Below are positions 1 to 8,062 of a DNA stretch of 21,665 nt, piece by piece. Within the stretch, counting starts at the first letter, position 1, and the number at the start of each line of letters is the position of its first letter. The notes under the pieces are model-generated. The model was not told where the DNA came from and searched no databases. It was given only the letters and a program-made list of their open reading frames with translations. Origin of the DNA: Phycisphaerae bacterium (GTDB lineage Bacteria; Planctomycetota; Phycisphaerae; UBA1845; Fen-1342); NCBI GenBank assembly GCA_020058145.1, contig JAGVEP010000139.1:1-21665 (forward strand), written 5' to 3'. Both the position numbers and the translations under genes were made by a program.

Positions 1-903
1 GGCCGGCTGCGCGTGGCCTTGCCGATTCTGCGGACCGCCGCACTGGGCGGCCTGATTATCGCCGCCGCCCGGCCGCAGTCGCCGAACGAGTCGCGGCGCG
101 TGGTCGTCGAGGGCATCGCCATCCAGATGGTGCTCGATCGTTCGACGAGCATGTTGGACCTCGATCTGGCCCCGCCGGGCGAGCAGCAGACCCGGCTGGA
201 TGTCGTGAAAGACGTCTTTCGGCGGTTCGCCACCGGCGGCGGACGCTTGCCCGGCCGGCCGAACGACCTGATTGGCATGATCCGTTTCGCACGCTATCCC
301 GACAGCGTGTGCCCGCTGACGCTCGACCGCGACGTGCTCCTGGACGTGCTCGACCAGACCGACACCGTCCTGTGGCTCGACCAGCGCGGGCAGTGGCGCG
401 GCAATCGCGAGGAAGACGCCACCGCGATTGGCGACGCGCTCGCCTTGGCCGTCGAGCGCCTGAAAGACCTGAAGCGAACTACGGGCTCCGGCAGCCAACT
501 CGTCATTACGAGTCGCGTTGTGATTCTGCTCACGGATGGCGAGAACAACACCGGCATGATCGCGCCGCAACAGGCCGGCGAGCTTGCCGCCACGTATGGC
601 ATCAAGGTGTACACGATCATGGCTGGCACCGGGCAGCGGACGCCGTGGGGGGCACATCTGCCGCTGGACGACACGGATTTGCGAAAAATCGCGGAGGTTA
701 CGGGCGGCCAGTACTTTCATGCGACCGCTGCGGCCGCGCTCGAGCGGATCTACGCGGAGATTGACGCTCTGGAACGCACCAAAACGGAGGAACACAGTTA
801 CGTAGAGTGGCGGGAGCTGTCCTGGCCACTGTTGCTGGCGGCGTTTGTCTGTCTGGGTGTGCAAACGCTGCTCGATGCAACCGTGCTCCGGAGAATCCCG
901 TGA
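1..903 (+). CDS. batA: BatA-like VWA-domain membrane protein, 5' end cut by the window
   Basis: The reading frame is open from base 1 (codons Gly-Arg-Leu-Arg before the first possible start, a GTG at 13), so the true start lies outside the window. The first visible segment is a membrane helix followed by the ARPQ stretch that normally precedes the von Willebrand A domain in BatA proteins. The metal-binding MIDAS motif DRSTS is at about 136-150 and the second motif LLTDGENN at about 526-549. The protein ends in a C-terminal membrane helix with Trp-Pro-Leu-Leu-Leu and a basic tail. Bat proteins are inner-membrane proteins with a periplasmic VWA domain, usually encoded after a MoxR ATPase and a DUF58 protein, which I would expect just upstream. 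The exact role of Bat proteins is unsettled (stress or aerotolerance in some bacteria). The next gene is a BatB-BatC fusion 92 bases downstream, which supports the assignment. Confidence 0.85.
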   Translation, partial: GRLRVALPILRTAALGGLIIAAARPQSPNESRRVVVEGIAIQMVLDRSTSMLDLDLAPPGEQQTRLDVVKDVFRRFATGGGRLPGRPNDLIGMIRFARYPDSVCPLTLDRDVLLDVLDQTDTVLWLDQRGQWRGNREEDATAIGDALALAVERLKDLKRTTGSGSQLVITSRVVILLTDGENNTGMIAPQQAGELAATYGIKVYTIMAGTGQRTPWGAHLPLDDTDLRKIAEVTGGQYFHATAAAALERIYAEIDALERTKTEEHSYVEWRELSWPLLLAAFVCLGVQTLLDATVLRRIP

Positions 904-944
904 TCAGGGGTTCAGGGTTCAGCATCCGTTCCGGTGCCGTCTTC

Positions 945-976
945 CCTTCGTGCCTTCGTGCCTCCGTGCCTTCGTG
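945..976. repeat. CCTYCGTG 8-bp tandem repeat between batA and batB
   Basis: Four head-to-tail 8-bp units lie here: CCTTCGTG, CCTTCGTG, CCTCCGTG, CCTTCGTG. A degraded fifth unit runs to about 984. Just upstream, at 908-921, the heptamer GGGTTCA occurs twice in tandem. The array fills much of the 92-base gap between the two bat genes. The same unit recurs at 13570-13585 and 21127-21158. Confidence 0.85.
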
Positions 977-995
977 CCTTCTCTGTTGACCTTCG

Positions 996-2996
996 ATGTC
1001 CAACGTAACTTTCGACAACTTGAACTGGCTCCACCTCCTGTGGGTCGCCTTTGGCGTCGCGGTGATCGGCGTCTATGGCGTCTGGCGCCGCCAGGTGGCG
1101 CTGCGGCGATTTGCCGCCGCGGCGCTGTTGCCGCGGCTGACTGCCGGCGTGAGCTGGACGCGCTCCCTGGTCCGGCTGGCCCTGACCGTCGTTGGCTTGA
1201 CGGCGCTGGTGGCGGCCATGCTCGGTCCGCGTTGGGGCGAGCAAACCCAAACGCTACTCCGCCGCAACGTCGATGTGATGATTCTGCTCGATGTGTCACG
1301 CTCGATGCTGGCCCGCGACATTGCCCCCAATCGGCTGCAGCGCGCCAAGCTCGCGATTCGTGGCGATTTGCTGCCCACGCTTGGCGGTGACCGCGCCGGG
1401 CTGATCGCCTTCGCCGGCCTGCCGACCTTGGTATGCCCGCTCACGTCGGATTACGGGTTCTTCCGCCTCGCGCTCGATGATGTGAATACGCACAGCACCC
1501 CGCGCGGCGGGACGCTGATCGGCGATGCGATCCGCCGGGCTGGTGGGCTCTTTGCGGAAGACAAGGTCGAGAGCCACAAAGTGATCTTGCTGATCACCGA
1601 CGGCGAGGACCACGAGAGTTTTCCCGTCGAGGCGGCGGCGAGCGTTTGGAAGGACGCCCAAATCCCGATCATCGCGCTCGCGCTCGGCGACCCGGAGCAG
1701 GGGGCCCGGGTCCCCGTGGAGGACGCCGCGAGCGACAAGTACCTCGAACACCAGGGCGAGGTCGTGCGTAGCCGAGCCGACTTCTCGACGTTGGACCAGG
1801 TGGCGCACGCTTCGCCGCAGGGCGTCTTCGTCGCCGTCGGCACCAGCAATTTCGATCTCGGCGACATCTACAGTCGCGTCGTCAAGTCCATCCGCGTGGC
1901 GGAAGACCGGGAGCAGCGACAGGTGCGGCAACCGCTGCAAGCGCACCCGTTCGTCGTGCTCGCGCTGCTGCTGGCGCTCGTAGACTCGTTCCTGCGTGAC
2001 GGCCGGCGGCGTGCGGCGGGAGCCGACCTCCGCGTCGGCCGGCCCCTGCAGCGCGCGGGCGCAATTCTGCTGTTGGCGGTTCTGCCGGCCACGTTGCGGG
2101 CCGAATCGCCGCGTGAGCTGATCCAAAAGGGCAACGCGGACTACGCCGCCGGCCGCTACGCCGAGGCGCTCAAGAACTATCAGCAAGCTTCGGCGGCGGC
2201 GGCCGGTCAAACGCCGGAGGTGCTGCACGACCTCGCCGCCGCACAGTTCAAGCTGGGGCAGCTTGATGAGGCCCGCGACCTGTGGACACGCATCAAGGAA
2301 TCGGGCGATGCGGCGTTCGAGGCCCGCACGCGCTACAACCTGGGAAATTGCGACTACGCCGAGGCGCTGAGCCGCGCGCCGCAGGACGCCAAGAAGGCCC
2401 TGGCGAAGCTCGCTGAGGCCGCGCAGCAATATCGCACCGCGCTGCGGCTAGACCCGACAAACACCGACGCCCGTGCCAATCTCGAATTGACGCAGCGGCT
2501 GAAGCAGCAGATTGAGGAGCAACAGAAGGACCAGCAGCAGTCGCCCAGTTCGCAGCCGCAGTCGCAGCCCAGCGATCCGAACCAGCAGCAATCCACGCAA
2601 CCGTCCGAGCCGCAATCACAGCCTTCGCAGTCTCCGCAGAGTCAGCCGAACCAGCAGGATCAACAACAACAGTCGTCCGCCGACCAGCAGGACCCGAATC
2701 AGGCACAAACCCAGCCGTCGGAAAGCGAAGACGAGGAGCAGCAGGACCGCGAAGCACAAAAGAACCCGCCGCAGGAACAGCCGACCGAAACCCAGCCGGC
2801 CGCCGAAACGCAGCCAACCCCTGTGACCACCCACCCAGCGGGCGAGCCGCAGGAAGGCGAGCCGAAGGCTACGCTTCTGCCGCGCGAACAGGCGGAACGG
2901 CTGTTACAGATGATCCGCGATGCCGAGAAAGCCCGCCGCGAGAAGCTGGCCCGGGATCGCGCGGCCAAGCAGAAGCCGGTGGATCGGGACTGGTGA
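996..2996 (+). CDS. BatB-BatC fusion: VWA domain plus TPR protein
   Basis: This 666-residue protein joins what are often two separate Bat proteins. Residues 12-30 and about 60-77 are membrane helices. The VWA domain follows, with MIDAS residues DVSRSM at 99-104, GGT at 171-173 and ITDGED at 200-205. A third helix lies at about 318-333. A second hydrophobic stretch at about 354-366, ending in Leu-Arg-Ala-Glu, looks like the old signal peptide of a free-standing BatC. It would return the chain to the periplasm. Residues about 372-495 carry TPR-like repeats (GNADYAAGRYAEALKNY; RYNLGNCDYAEAL; ALRLDPTNTDARANLE). A linker rich in Gln, Ser and Pro spans about 505-620, and the end is basic. The start is the ATG at 996, but no good ribosome-binding site precedes it, so coupling to batA is possible. 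VWA and TPR domains both suggest assembly of an envelope protein complex. Confidence 0.85.
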   Translation: MSNVTFDNLNWLHLLWVAFGVAVIGVYGVWRRQVALRRFAAAALLPRLTAGVSWTRSLVRLALTVVGLTALVAAMLGPRWGEQTQTLLRRNVDVMILLDVSRSMLARDIAPNRLQRAKLAIRGDLLPTLGGDRAGLIAFAGLPTLVCPLTSDYGFFRLALDDVNTHSTPRGGTLIGDAIRRAGGLFAEDKVESHKVILLITDGEDHESFPVEAAASVWKDAQIPIIALALGDPEQGARVPVEDAASDKYLEHQGEVVRSRADFSTLDQVAHASPQGVFVAVGTSNFDLGDIYSRVVKSIRVAEDREQRQVRQPLQAHPFVVLALLLALVDSFLRDGRRRAAGADLRVGRPLQRAGAILLLAVLPATLRAESPRELIQKGNADYAAGRYAEALKNYQQASAAAAGQTPEVLHDLAAAQFKLGQLDEARDLWTRIKESGDAAFEARTRYNLGNCDYAEALSRAPQDAKKALAKLAEAAQQYRTALRLDPTNTDARANLELTQRLKQQIEEQQKDQQQSPSSQPQSQPSDPNQQQSTQPSEPQSQPSQSPQSQPNQQDQQQQSSADQQDPNQAQTQPSESEDEEQQDREAQKNPPQEQPTETQPAAETQPTPVTTHPAGEPQEGEPKATLLPREQAERLLQMIRDAEKARREKLARDRAAKQKPVDRDW

Positions 2997-3155
2997 TGAC
3001 GGTCGGGTACCCAGGGAGGTCGCATGTACCGCCTGCCATGATACCACGCGGCGACTTTAGGGCACGACTCCTGCCGAGCCGCGCGCTGCGCGTGCCGCGC
3101 GTCGGGGTCAGAAGGAGGGAGCCCTAGCTGAGGCCCCGCGGGTGGACGGGGCGGC

Positions 3156-3196
3156 AAAAAAAGGGTGCCGCCGATCGCACAGGCGAACGGCGGCAC
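3156..3196 (-). terminator. Rho-independent terminator of the PEP-CTERM gene
   Basis: On the minus strand a 9-bp stem (GTGCCGCCG pairing with CGGCGGCAC; plus-strand arms 3165-3173 and 3188-3196) is followed by CC and seven T residues (A's at 3156-3162). It lies about 30 bases past the stop of the PEP-CTERM gene. Confidence 0.85.
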
Positions 3197-3227
3197 GCGT
3201 CGTGTGTGGGCTGTGAAGCAGTCGAGA

Positions 3228-3932
3228 CTACCGCTTGCGTCGCACCAGCAGACCGCCCAGCGCCAGCAAAACGGCCGACACCGGCTCGGGAGCGATGCCC
3301 GCGACGCGGAAGACCAGGAACTCGTCGTGGTTAAAGCCGTCGAATGGAACGGGAATTCCGCCGCCGCCCGGATCCTTGTGGCTGTCGTACCAGATCCAAT
3401 TCGCGTAGGCCGGAATATTCGGCCGCGTGCCCCAGGGCGCCGCGCCATTTGTGTAACCCGGAGCCGTGCTGGGTGCGACCCACAGGTTGTTGGTGGTCGC
3501 ATAATTAATCGCCGTGTCGACCTGCGTCTGCGTCGGCATCAGGCTGGCCGGCCAGGCACCCGGGGAGTACGGGTTGGTGGCCGCGAACGCGCCGGCCGGG
3601 AAGACCTCCCAGATCACGGTGTTCGTTTCAATGGTCGCACCGAGCGTCGTGTTCGTGAATACGCCGATGAAACCCTGCGCCACCCACTGATCCGAGGCGG
3701 TCGCCACGTACGTGAAGTCGGTGGGACTACGCCCCAACGCGGTGAAGTTGTAGGTGGTTGACCAGTTACTGCCGCCGCCAGCGAAGTAATTGGTTGCAGT
3801 CGAGTTGCCGTAATAGACGTCGAACTGGTTGTCGACGGTCAGGTACATATTCCAGTCGTCGGCCAACGCCGCGCCGCTGAACACGGTGCCTAGAACCGCC
3901 ACGGCCAACAGACTCTTGCGCACATTCGTCAT
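3228..3932 (-). CDS. PEP-CTERM sorted secreted protein
   Basis: A 234-residue exported protein. The start is the ATG at 3932 because a strong ribosome-binding site (GGAGGAG) precedes it and a signal peptide begins there (MTNVRKSLLAVAVLGTVFSG, cut near Ala-Leu-Ala). The frame stays open to 4415 upstream, but that part is not protein-like. The C-terminus has the PEP-CTERM layout: Ala-Pro-Glu-Pro, a short hydrophobic helix, then Arg-Arg-Lys-Arg. In the known system an exosortase recognises this tail and moves the protein to the cell surface. The body is rich in Asn, Thr, Tyr and Trp with little charge, as is common for surface or matrix proteins, and matches no enzyme I know. It has its own promoter (4066-4094) and terminator (3156-3196), so it is probably monocistronic. 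No exosortase gene lies in the window. Confidence 0.85.
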   Translation of the reverse strand: MTNVRKSLLAVAVLGTVFSGAALADDWNMYLTVDNQFDVYYGNSTATNYFAGGGSNWSTTYNFTALGRSPTDFTYVATASDQWVAQGFIGVFTNTTLGATIETNTVIWEVFPAGAFAATNPYSPGAWPASLMPTQTQVDTAINYATTNNLWVAPSTAPGYTNGAAPWGTRPNIPAYANWIWYDSHKDPGGGGIPVPFDGFNHDEFLVFRVAGIAPEPVSAVLLALGGLLVRRKR

Positions 3933-4065
3933 TTCAGACTCCTCCAAAAAAAACGGACAAGGGGACACCCTTCCGGCTCGGAAACAGCTCCCGTGCCGTG
4001 ACTCACTTCTCCTGGTAGAGCACTTGGCGATTGCCGATTGGGCCCAAAACCGTGCTATATAACCC

Positions 4066-4094
4066 GTGATAGCGAATTCCTGCTTCATTGTCAA
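4066..4094 (-). promoter_or_regulatory. Predicted sigma70-type promoter of the PEP-CTERM gene
   Basis: On the minus strand there is a perfect -35 TTGACA (4089-4094), a 17-bp spacer and -10 TATCAC (4066-4071). The expected 5' leader is about 125 nt before the ATG at 3932. The second PEP-CTERM gene has a very similar pair of hexamers at 13465-13494. Confidence 0.6.
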
Positions 4095-4526
4095 TAGCCA
4101 ACGCAAGAAAATGTGGATGTCTGGGTATGAGATTTTGACCTTCGGCATGTGGCAACGCCGTTTACGGGCAGGATCAAGCCCCCTGTGGCGTGCGGGCTCG
4201 TCCGCTGGCCCGCGGCGGACGTCAAAGACCGCAGGCGCCGGGTTTGGAATGGTGGCCACAAGTGCCGAGGCGTGAGGCGTGCTGTTGCAGCCCGTATTCC
4301 GCCCAGCGTTTGATGACGAGCGCCTCAACCTCGTCGGGCATCGTCTGCGGCTGCGGTCCGTGCGAAACACGCCTCGCGCTGGTCGGAGACCCACGCTCCC
4401 CATTGCAAGAAACACGTCCGATATTTCAAGGCCCGGGACAACGCGCGCACATGGGGCGCGCGGGGAACTTCACGCCACTCGTCAGCAGAAGTGTAGGGCG
4501 TCATCGACGCACTCTCTTCTTCGTGG
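4095..4526. other. Intergenic region with no gene seen
   Basis: About 430 bases between the PEP-CTERM promoter and the 3' end of the transporter gene. No reading frame here has a protein-like composition. A 7-bp inverted repeat (CGTCCGC / GCGGACG, arms 4199-4205 and 4215-4221) is present, without a T tract. I see nothing else I can name. Confidence 0.5.
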
Positions 4527-6602
4527 TCAGTTGCGGGGCACATCTTCGTGCTTGACGGGGGACGCCACACGTAGCACCACCGGGAGAATGATCATCGGCA
4601 CGCCACCGAATTTGAGACGCCGCTGAATGGCGTAGGCGGTTTCATTGTGCAGGAAGCGGTCCCACCAGCGCGGCTTGTCGAAGACGAGCGTGCCGGCGAA
4701 AACGACCGACTGCGGGTGTTGCTTAAAGACCTCCAGGCACAATTCGGACGCGGTTTCGACCACGTCCGTCCCCATGCGTGAGGCGGTTTGGGCAGGTTTG
4801 CCAGCCTTAGCTGCAATGGCGACGTATTTCTCCAGCATTTGCTCGGTGGACGAGGTCACGGCCTTGATCTGGTCGCCCCCCTTGAAAAACTGCGAGTCGA
4901 TCGCGCCCACGGAGGCAAAGACCAGATTGTGAAACGTCTGCGGGAACAGCCGCAGCACGGCGAAGAGCATGTGCAGGCCCAGTCCGCCGTAGCTGCCGAC
5001 GAGTACGATCGCGGTCGGCTTCTGATCGTCCCACACCGGGGGTGGCGGGCCGCCGCGCAACATGTCCGGCAGCTTCGCGAACTGATTGTCGAAGTCAGCG
5101 ACCATTCGGCCGACTCCGCGGTAGTGGCGGTGAATCGCGACGCAGACCGCGATCAAGGCGGAGGTGATGACGACCGTCATCCAGCCGCCCTCGCGGAACT
5201 TCTCATAGAGCATCACTCCCAGAATGGACACGCACAGGCAGAACCCGACTCCGTGGACGGTCAGGTCACGCAAGGGGCGCGCGCCACGGCGCAGCGCGTC
5301 CTTGCAGAGGCGCAGCATGCCTAGTTGCGAAAGCGAGAACGTCAGAAACACGTTGATGCTGTACATGACGAGCAAGGCGCTGACGCTGCCGCCCGTGTAC
5401 CACAGCGTGGCGAGCGCCGCGGCGCCCATCAACAGAATGCCGTTCTGGTTCGTGAGCCGGTCCGACAGCGCCGCGAACCGGCGCGGGAACCACCCGTCCG
5501 CGGCCATGTTCGCCATGATGCTGGGGCCGCCGATGAAACCGGTCTGCGCGGCGACGAACAGCAGCACGGCCTCCGAAGCGATGGTGACCCAGGCGAAAAT
5601 CGGCCCCAGCGGCCATCCGCCCGGCCGAAACCCGCCCGCGAGAGCATTCGCCAGCACCGCGTTCAGCGTGCGGCCCTCGGTCGGACGCACGTCGGCGAGC
5701 ATGTAGCAGATGAGCAGGCCGCCCGCGGTGAACGCGAGCGAGCACGCCATATAGAGCATCGTGCGTTTGCCGGTGGCGACCTTGGGTTCGCGCAGGATGC
5801 CGAGCCCATTGGAGACGGCTTCGATACCGGTATAAGTGCCCGCGCCCATCGAGTAGGCCCGCAGGAACAGACCCAACATGCCGACGACGCCGAGCGTCGC
5901 GAGACCGTCGCGGAAATCGGTCTGATACGCGTGCGCGACCGCCGGCAGGTGCGGCGCGTAGCGCAGGATGCCGCCGCCGATCAATAGCACGTGAGTCACG
6001 ATGAATAGCAGGAAAATCGGGATGAGCACCGTGACCGATTCTCGCAGGCCGCGCAGGTTCATCACAATCAGGATCACCACGGTGACAAACTCAGCGGTGA
6101 GCTTGTAGGGCTGCCAACTCAGCGGCAGGAGGCTGAAGACTGCGTCTCCTCCGCCGGCGATCGAGGTGGTAATGGTGAGGGCGTAGTCAACGAGCAGCGC
6201 AGAGCCCGACAGGACACCGGCGGGCTTGCCGAGCAGCTTGGTGGCGACGAGATAGCCGCCGCCGCCGGTGGGGAAGTGCTCGATGATTCGGCTGTACGCG
6301 TAGGAGATGATGAAGACGGTCGCCGCCGTCGCGACAGCCAGGAAGATGCCCAGGTAGCTATGCGTGCCGAGCACGCGATAGGACTCTTCCGGCCCGTAAG
6401 CCGACGACGACAGCCCGTCTCCGCCAAGCCCGACCCAGGCCAGGAACGCCATCAGCGCGACTTTGTGGCGGAGCGAGGGGTCTTTGAAGTCGCGGGCCGG
6501 ACCCATCAAGAATCGACGGGCGAGGCCCGCCGTCGTCTGTGGCAGATGGTCGGGCGTACCGTTCGGGTCAGCTATGGGGGGCGTTGGCCCTGCATCCGAC
6601 AT
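4527..6602 (-). CDS. KimA-type potassium transporter (APC superfamily)
   Basis: A 691-residue membrane protein with about twelve hydrophobic segments followed by a soluble C-terminal domain of about 180 residues. The order of motifs follows Bacillus KimA (formerly YdaO), a high-affinity K+ uptake protein: GGDGLSSSAYG at 60-70, FPTGGGGYLV at 110-119, LLVDYALT at 136-143, and a C-terminal RWWDRFLHNETAY matching the RWHTILHNQSAF stretch of KimA. From memory of the KimA structure, the potassium ligands include an Asp, a Tyr seven residues later, and an Asp-Tyr pair with a Thr four residues past the Asp. All are present (D62, Y69, D139, Y140, T143). Databases may call it an amino acid permease. 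I chose the ATG at 6602 because a TATAAT box lies just before it; a start at 6650 would lie upstream of that box. It follows ribBA by 66 bases. Confidence 0.8.
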   Translation of the reverse strand: MSDAGPTPPIADPNGTPDHLPQTTAGLARRFLMGPARDFKDPSLRHKVALMAFLAWVGLGGDGLSSSAYGPEESYRVLGTHSYLGIFLAVATAATVFIISYAYSRIIEHFPTGGGGYLVATKLLGKPAGVLSGSALLVDYALTITTSIAGGGDAVFSLLPLSWQPYKLTAEFVTVVILIVMNLRGLRESVTVLIPIFLLFIVTHVLLIGGGILRYAPHLPAVAHAYQTDFRDGLATLGVVGMLGLFLRAYSMGAGTYTGIEAVSNGLGILREPKVATGKRTMLYMACSLAFTAGGLLICYMLADVRPTEGRTLNAVLANALAGGFRPGGWPLGPIFAWVTIASEAVLLFVAAQTGFIGGPSIMANMAADGWFPRRFAALSDRLTNQNGILLMGAAALATLWYTGGSVSALLVMYSINVFLTFSLSQLGMLRLCKDALRRGARPLRDLTVHGVGFCLCVSILGVMLYEKFREGGWMTVVITSALIAVCVAIHRHYRGVGRMVADFDNQFAKLPDMLRGGPPPPVWDDQKPTAIVLVGSYGGLGLHMLFAVLRLFPQTFHNLVFASVGAIDSQFFKGGDQIKAVTSSTEQMLEKYVAIAAKAGKPAQTASRMGTDVVETASELCLEVFKQHPQSVVFAGTLVFDKPRWWDRFLHNETAYAIQRRLKFGGVPMIILPVVLRVASPVKHEDVPRN

Positions 6603-6612
6603 AGAGCGAAGG

Positions 6613-6618
6613 ATTATA
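6613..6618 (-). promoter_or_regulatory. Predicted -10 box of the KimA-like gene
   Basis: A perfect TATAAT in the context GGGTATAATCC ends only 10 bases before the ATG at 6602. Transcription from it would start within a few bases of the start codon, giving an almost leaderless mRNA. I see no ribosome-binding site and no convincing -35 hexamer at 16-18 bp. Confidence 0.45.
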
Positions 6619-6668
6619 CCCGCCCGGACCGGAGCAATGGACCCTGCCACGCCGGCCCTTTGTCGTTA

Positions 6669-7940
6669 TCAGACTTTGCGAAGCTGATGCCCGAGCTTGT
6701 ATTTCTTGGTCTCTAAGTACCGGCGGTTGTGCTCGTTAGGTTCCATTTCGAGCGGAAGTTGCTCGACGACCTCGAGGCCATACACGGTGAGACGACTGAC
6801 CTTCTTCGGGTTGTTGGTCAGGATGCGGATCTTGTGGAGCCCCAAATCGCGGAGGATTTGCGCGCCGATCCCGTAGTCGCGGTGATCGACGCGGAACCCA
6901 AGCGCCTGGTTCGCCTCGGCCGTGTCCATCCCGGCGTCCTGGAGGCGATAGGCGTGCAGCTTGTTTTCTAAGCCAATCCCGCGGCCTTCCTGGCGCAAAT
7001 AGACGACCGCCCCCCGACCTTCGTGGGCGATCATTTCCATTGCGGCCAGGAGCTGCTGCCCGCACTCGCACCGCGCGGACCCGAACACGTCGCCGGTGAG
7101 GCACTCCGAATGTACGCGCACGAGTGTCGGGCGGTCGTCCTGGTGAATCTCGCCATTGGCATCGGCCTCGCCGACGCCTCCGCGGCACAGCGCCATGTGA
7201 ATTTGCGGGTCGGTGCGCGCCCGGTACGCGATCAGCGACCACTCGCCGAACGCGTTCGCGAGCGGAATCGTCTCGACACGCTCGACCAGTCGCTCGCGCT
7301 GCATCCGGTACTCAATGAGCGCTGCGATCGTGCACATCTTGAGCTTATGTTGCCGGCAAAACCCCACTAATTGCGGTACGCGCGCCATCGTGCCGTCGTC
7401 GTTCAACACCTCGATCAACGCGGCGCCCGGTAGCAGCCCCGCCAGGCGACACAAATCGATTGAGCCCTCGGTCTGCCCGCCGCGGATGAGCACGCCGCCC
7501 TCCCTGGCCATGAGCGGGTTGATGTGACCGGGGCGGATGAAATCCTCCGGGACGGCTTCCTCGGCGACCAGGTTCCGGATGGTCGTCGCCCGGTCAAACG
7601 CCGACACGCCGGTGGTCACGCTCAGGTGCGGCCCGCCGTCCACGGTCACCGTGAAATTGGTCCCGAACCGGGTGGTATTGTCGGATACCTGTGGCGAAAG
7701 GCTCAGCCGTTTGCAACGCTGCTGCGTCAGCGCCACGCACAGCGTTCCACGGCCATAGCGCAGCATGAAGTTGATCTTGTCCGGCGTCACCGCCTGGGCG
7801 GAACAGACCAGGTCGCCCTCGTTCTCGCGGTCCTCATCATCGACGAGGACGATCAGGTGGCCTTGGCGCAGCTCGGCGAGGATTTCCTCGATCGGGCTGA
7901 AGGCGTTTTCGTGGGTGGTCGCAGTCCGGTCAGCAGGCAT
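6669..7940 (-). CDS. ribBA: Bifunctional 3,4-dihydroxy-2-butanone-4-phosphate synthase / GTP cyclohydrolase II
   Basis: A 423-residue enzyme of riboflavin synthesis with two domains. The N-terminal half converts ribulose 5-phosphate to dihydroxybutanone phosphate and carries the hallmark DDEDRENEGDL (about 34-44), RFGTNFTVTVDGG, TGVSAFDRATTIR and RPGHINPLMAREGG. The C-terminal half opens GTP and has the zinc site HSECLTGDVFGSARCECG, the RQEGRGIGL loop, RDYGIGAQIL with the conserved Tyr, and LTNNPKK. In the first domain the usual GHTE motif reads GQTE, so a metal-binding His is Gln. I believe such variants occur in other RibBA proteins. The start is the ATG at 7940, directly preceded by an in-frame TTG at 7943. 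A GGAG lies 7 bases upstream of the ATG. No FMN riboswitch fits the short leader, and no other rib gene is in the window. Confidence 0.93.
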   Translation of the reverse strand: MPADRTATTHENAFSPIEEILAELRQGHLIVLVDDEDRENEGDLVCSAQAVTPDKINFMLRYGRGTLCVALTQQRCKRLSLSPQVSDNTTRFGTNFTVTVDGGPHLSVTTGVSAFDRATTIRNLVAEEAVPEDFIRPGHINPLMAREGGVLIRGGQTEGSIDLCRLAGLLPGAALIEVLNDDGTMARVPQLVGFCRQHKLKMCTIAALIEYRMQRERLVERVETIPLANAFGEWSLIAYRARTDPQIHMALCRGGVGEADANGEIHQDDRPTLVRVHSECLTGDVFGSARCECGQQLLAAMEMIAHEGRGAVVYLRQEGRGIGLENKLHAYRLQDAGMDTAEANQALGFRVDHRDYGIGAQILRDLGLHKIRILTNNPKKVSRLTVYGLEVVEQLPLEMEPNEHNRRYLETKKYKLGHQLRKV

Positions 7941-7972
7941 CAACGCGCTCCGTGCGGTCGTGGCAGCACCGC

Positions 7973-7978
7973 ATTATA
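7973..7978 (-). promoter_or_regulatory. Predicted -10 box of ribBA
   Basis: TATAAT on the minus strand in the context GGGTATAATGC, 32 bases before the ATG at 7940. The flanking GGGTATAAT is identical to that before the KimA-like gene. The -35 region is GC-rich and unconvincing. Confidence 0.5.
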
Positions 7979-8026
7979 CCCGAAAACGGCTGGCCGACGC
8001 CACGCGCAGCGGACGCGGCGCGGCGA

Positions 8027-8032
8027 TAGAAT
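8027..8032 (+). promoter_or_regulatory. Predicted -10 box of clpS
   Basis: TAGAAT in the context GCGATAGAATGCG lies 30 bases before the clpS ATG. It is about 50 bases from, and divergent to, the ribBA -10 box. No clear -35 hexamer is seen. Confidence 0.4.
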
Positions 8033-8062
8033 GCGCTCTTCGGCCAGGAACCCACATCCGTC

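Noticed and set aside
1296..2429. Minus-strand open frame (about 377 codons) opposite the batB-batC fusion
   Set aside because: Antisense shadow with no recognisable domain; the plus strand carries VWA and TPR motifs.
2500..2840. Dense short repeats (CAGCAG, CAGCCG) that could suggest a CRISPR or microsatellite array
   Set aside because: They are the codons of a Gln/Ser/Pro-rich protein linker. There is no fixed repeat-spacer pattern.
3933..4415. Upstream in-frame extension of the first PEP-CTERM gene
   Set aside because: The ATG at 3932 has a strong ribosome-binding site and starts the signal peptide; the extension covers the predicted promoter and leader.
6603..6668. Possible c-di-AMP riboswitch before the KimA-like gene
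   Set aside because: Only 66 bases separate it from ribBA, the -10 box is next to the ATG, and no riboswitch core is seen.
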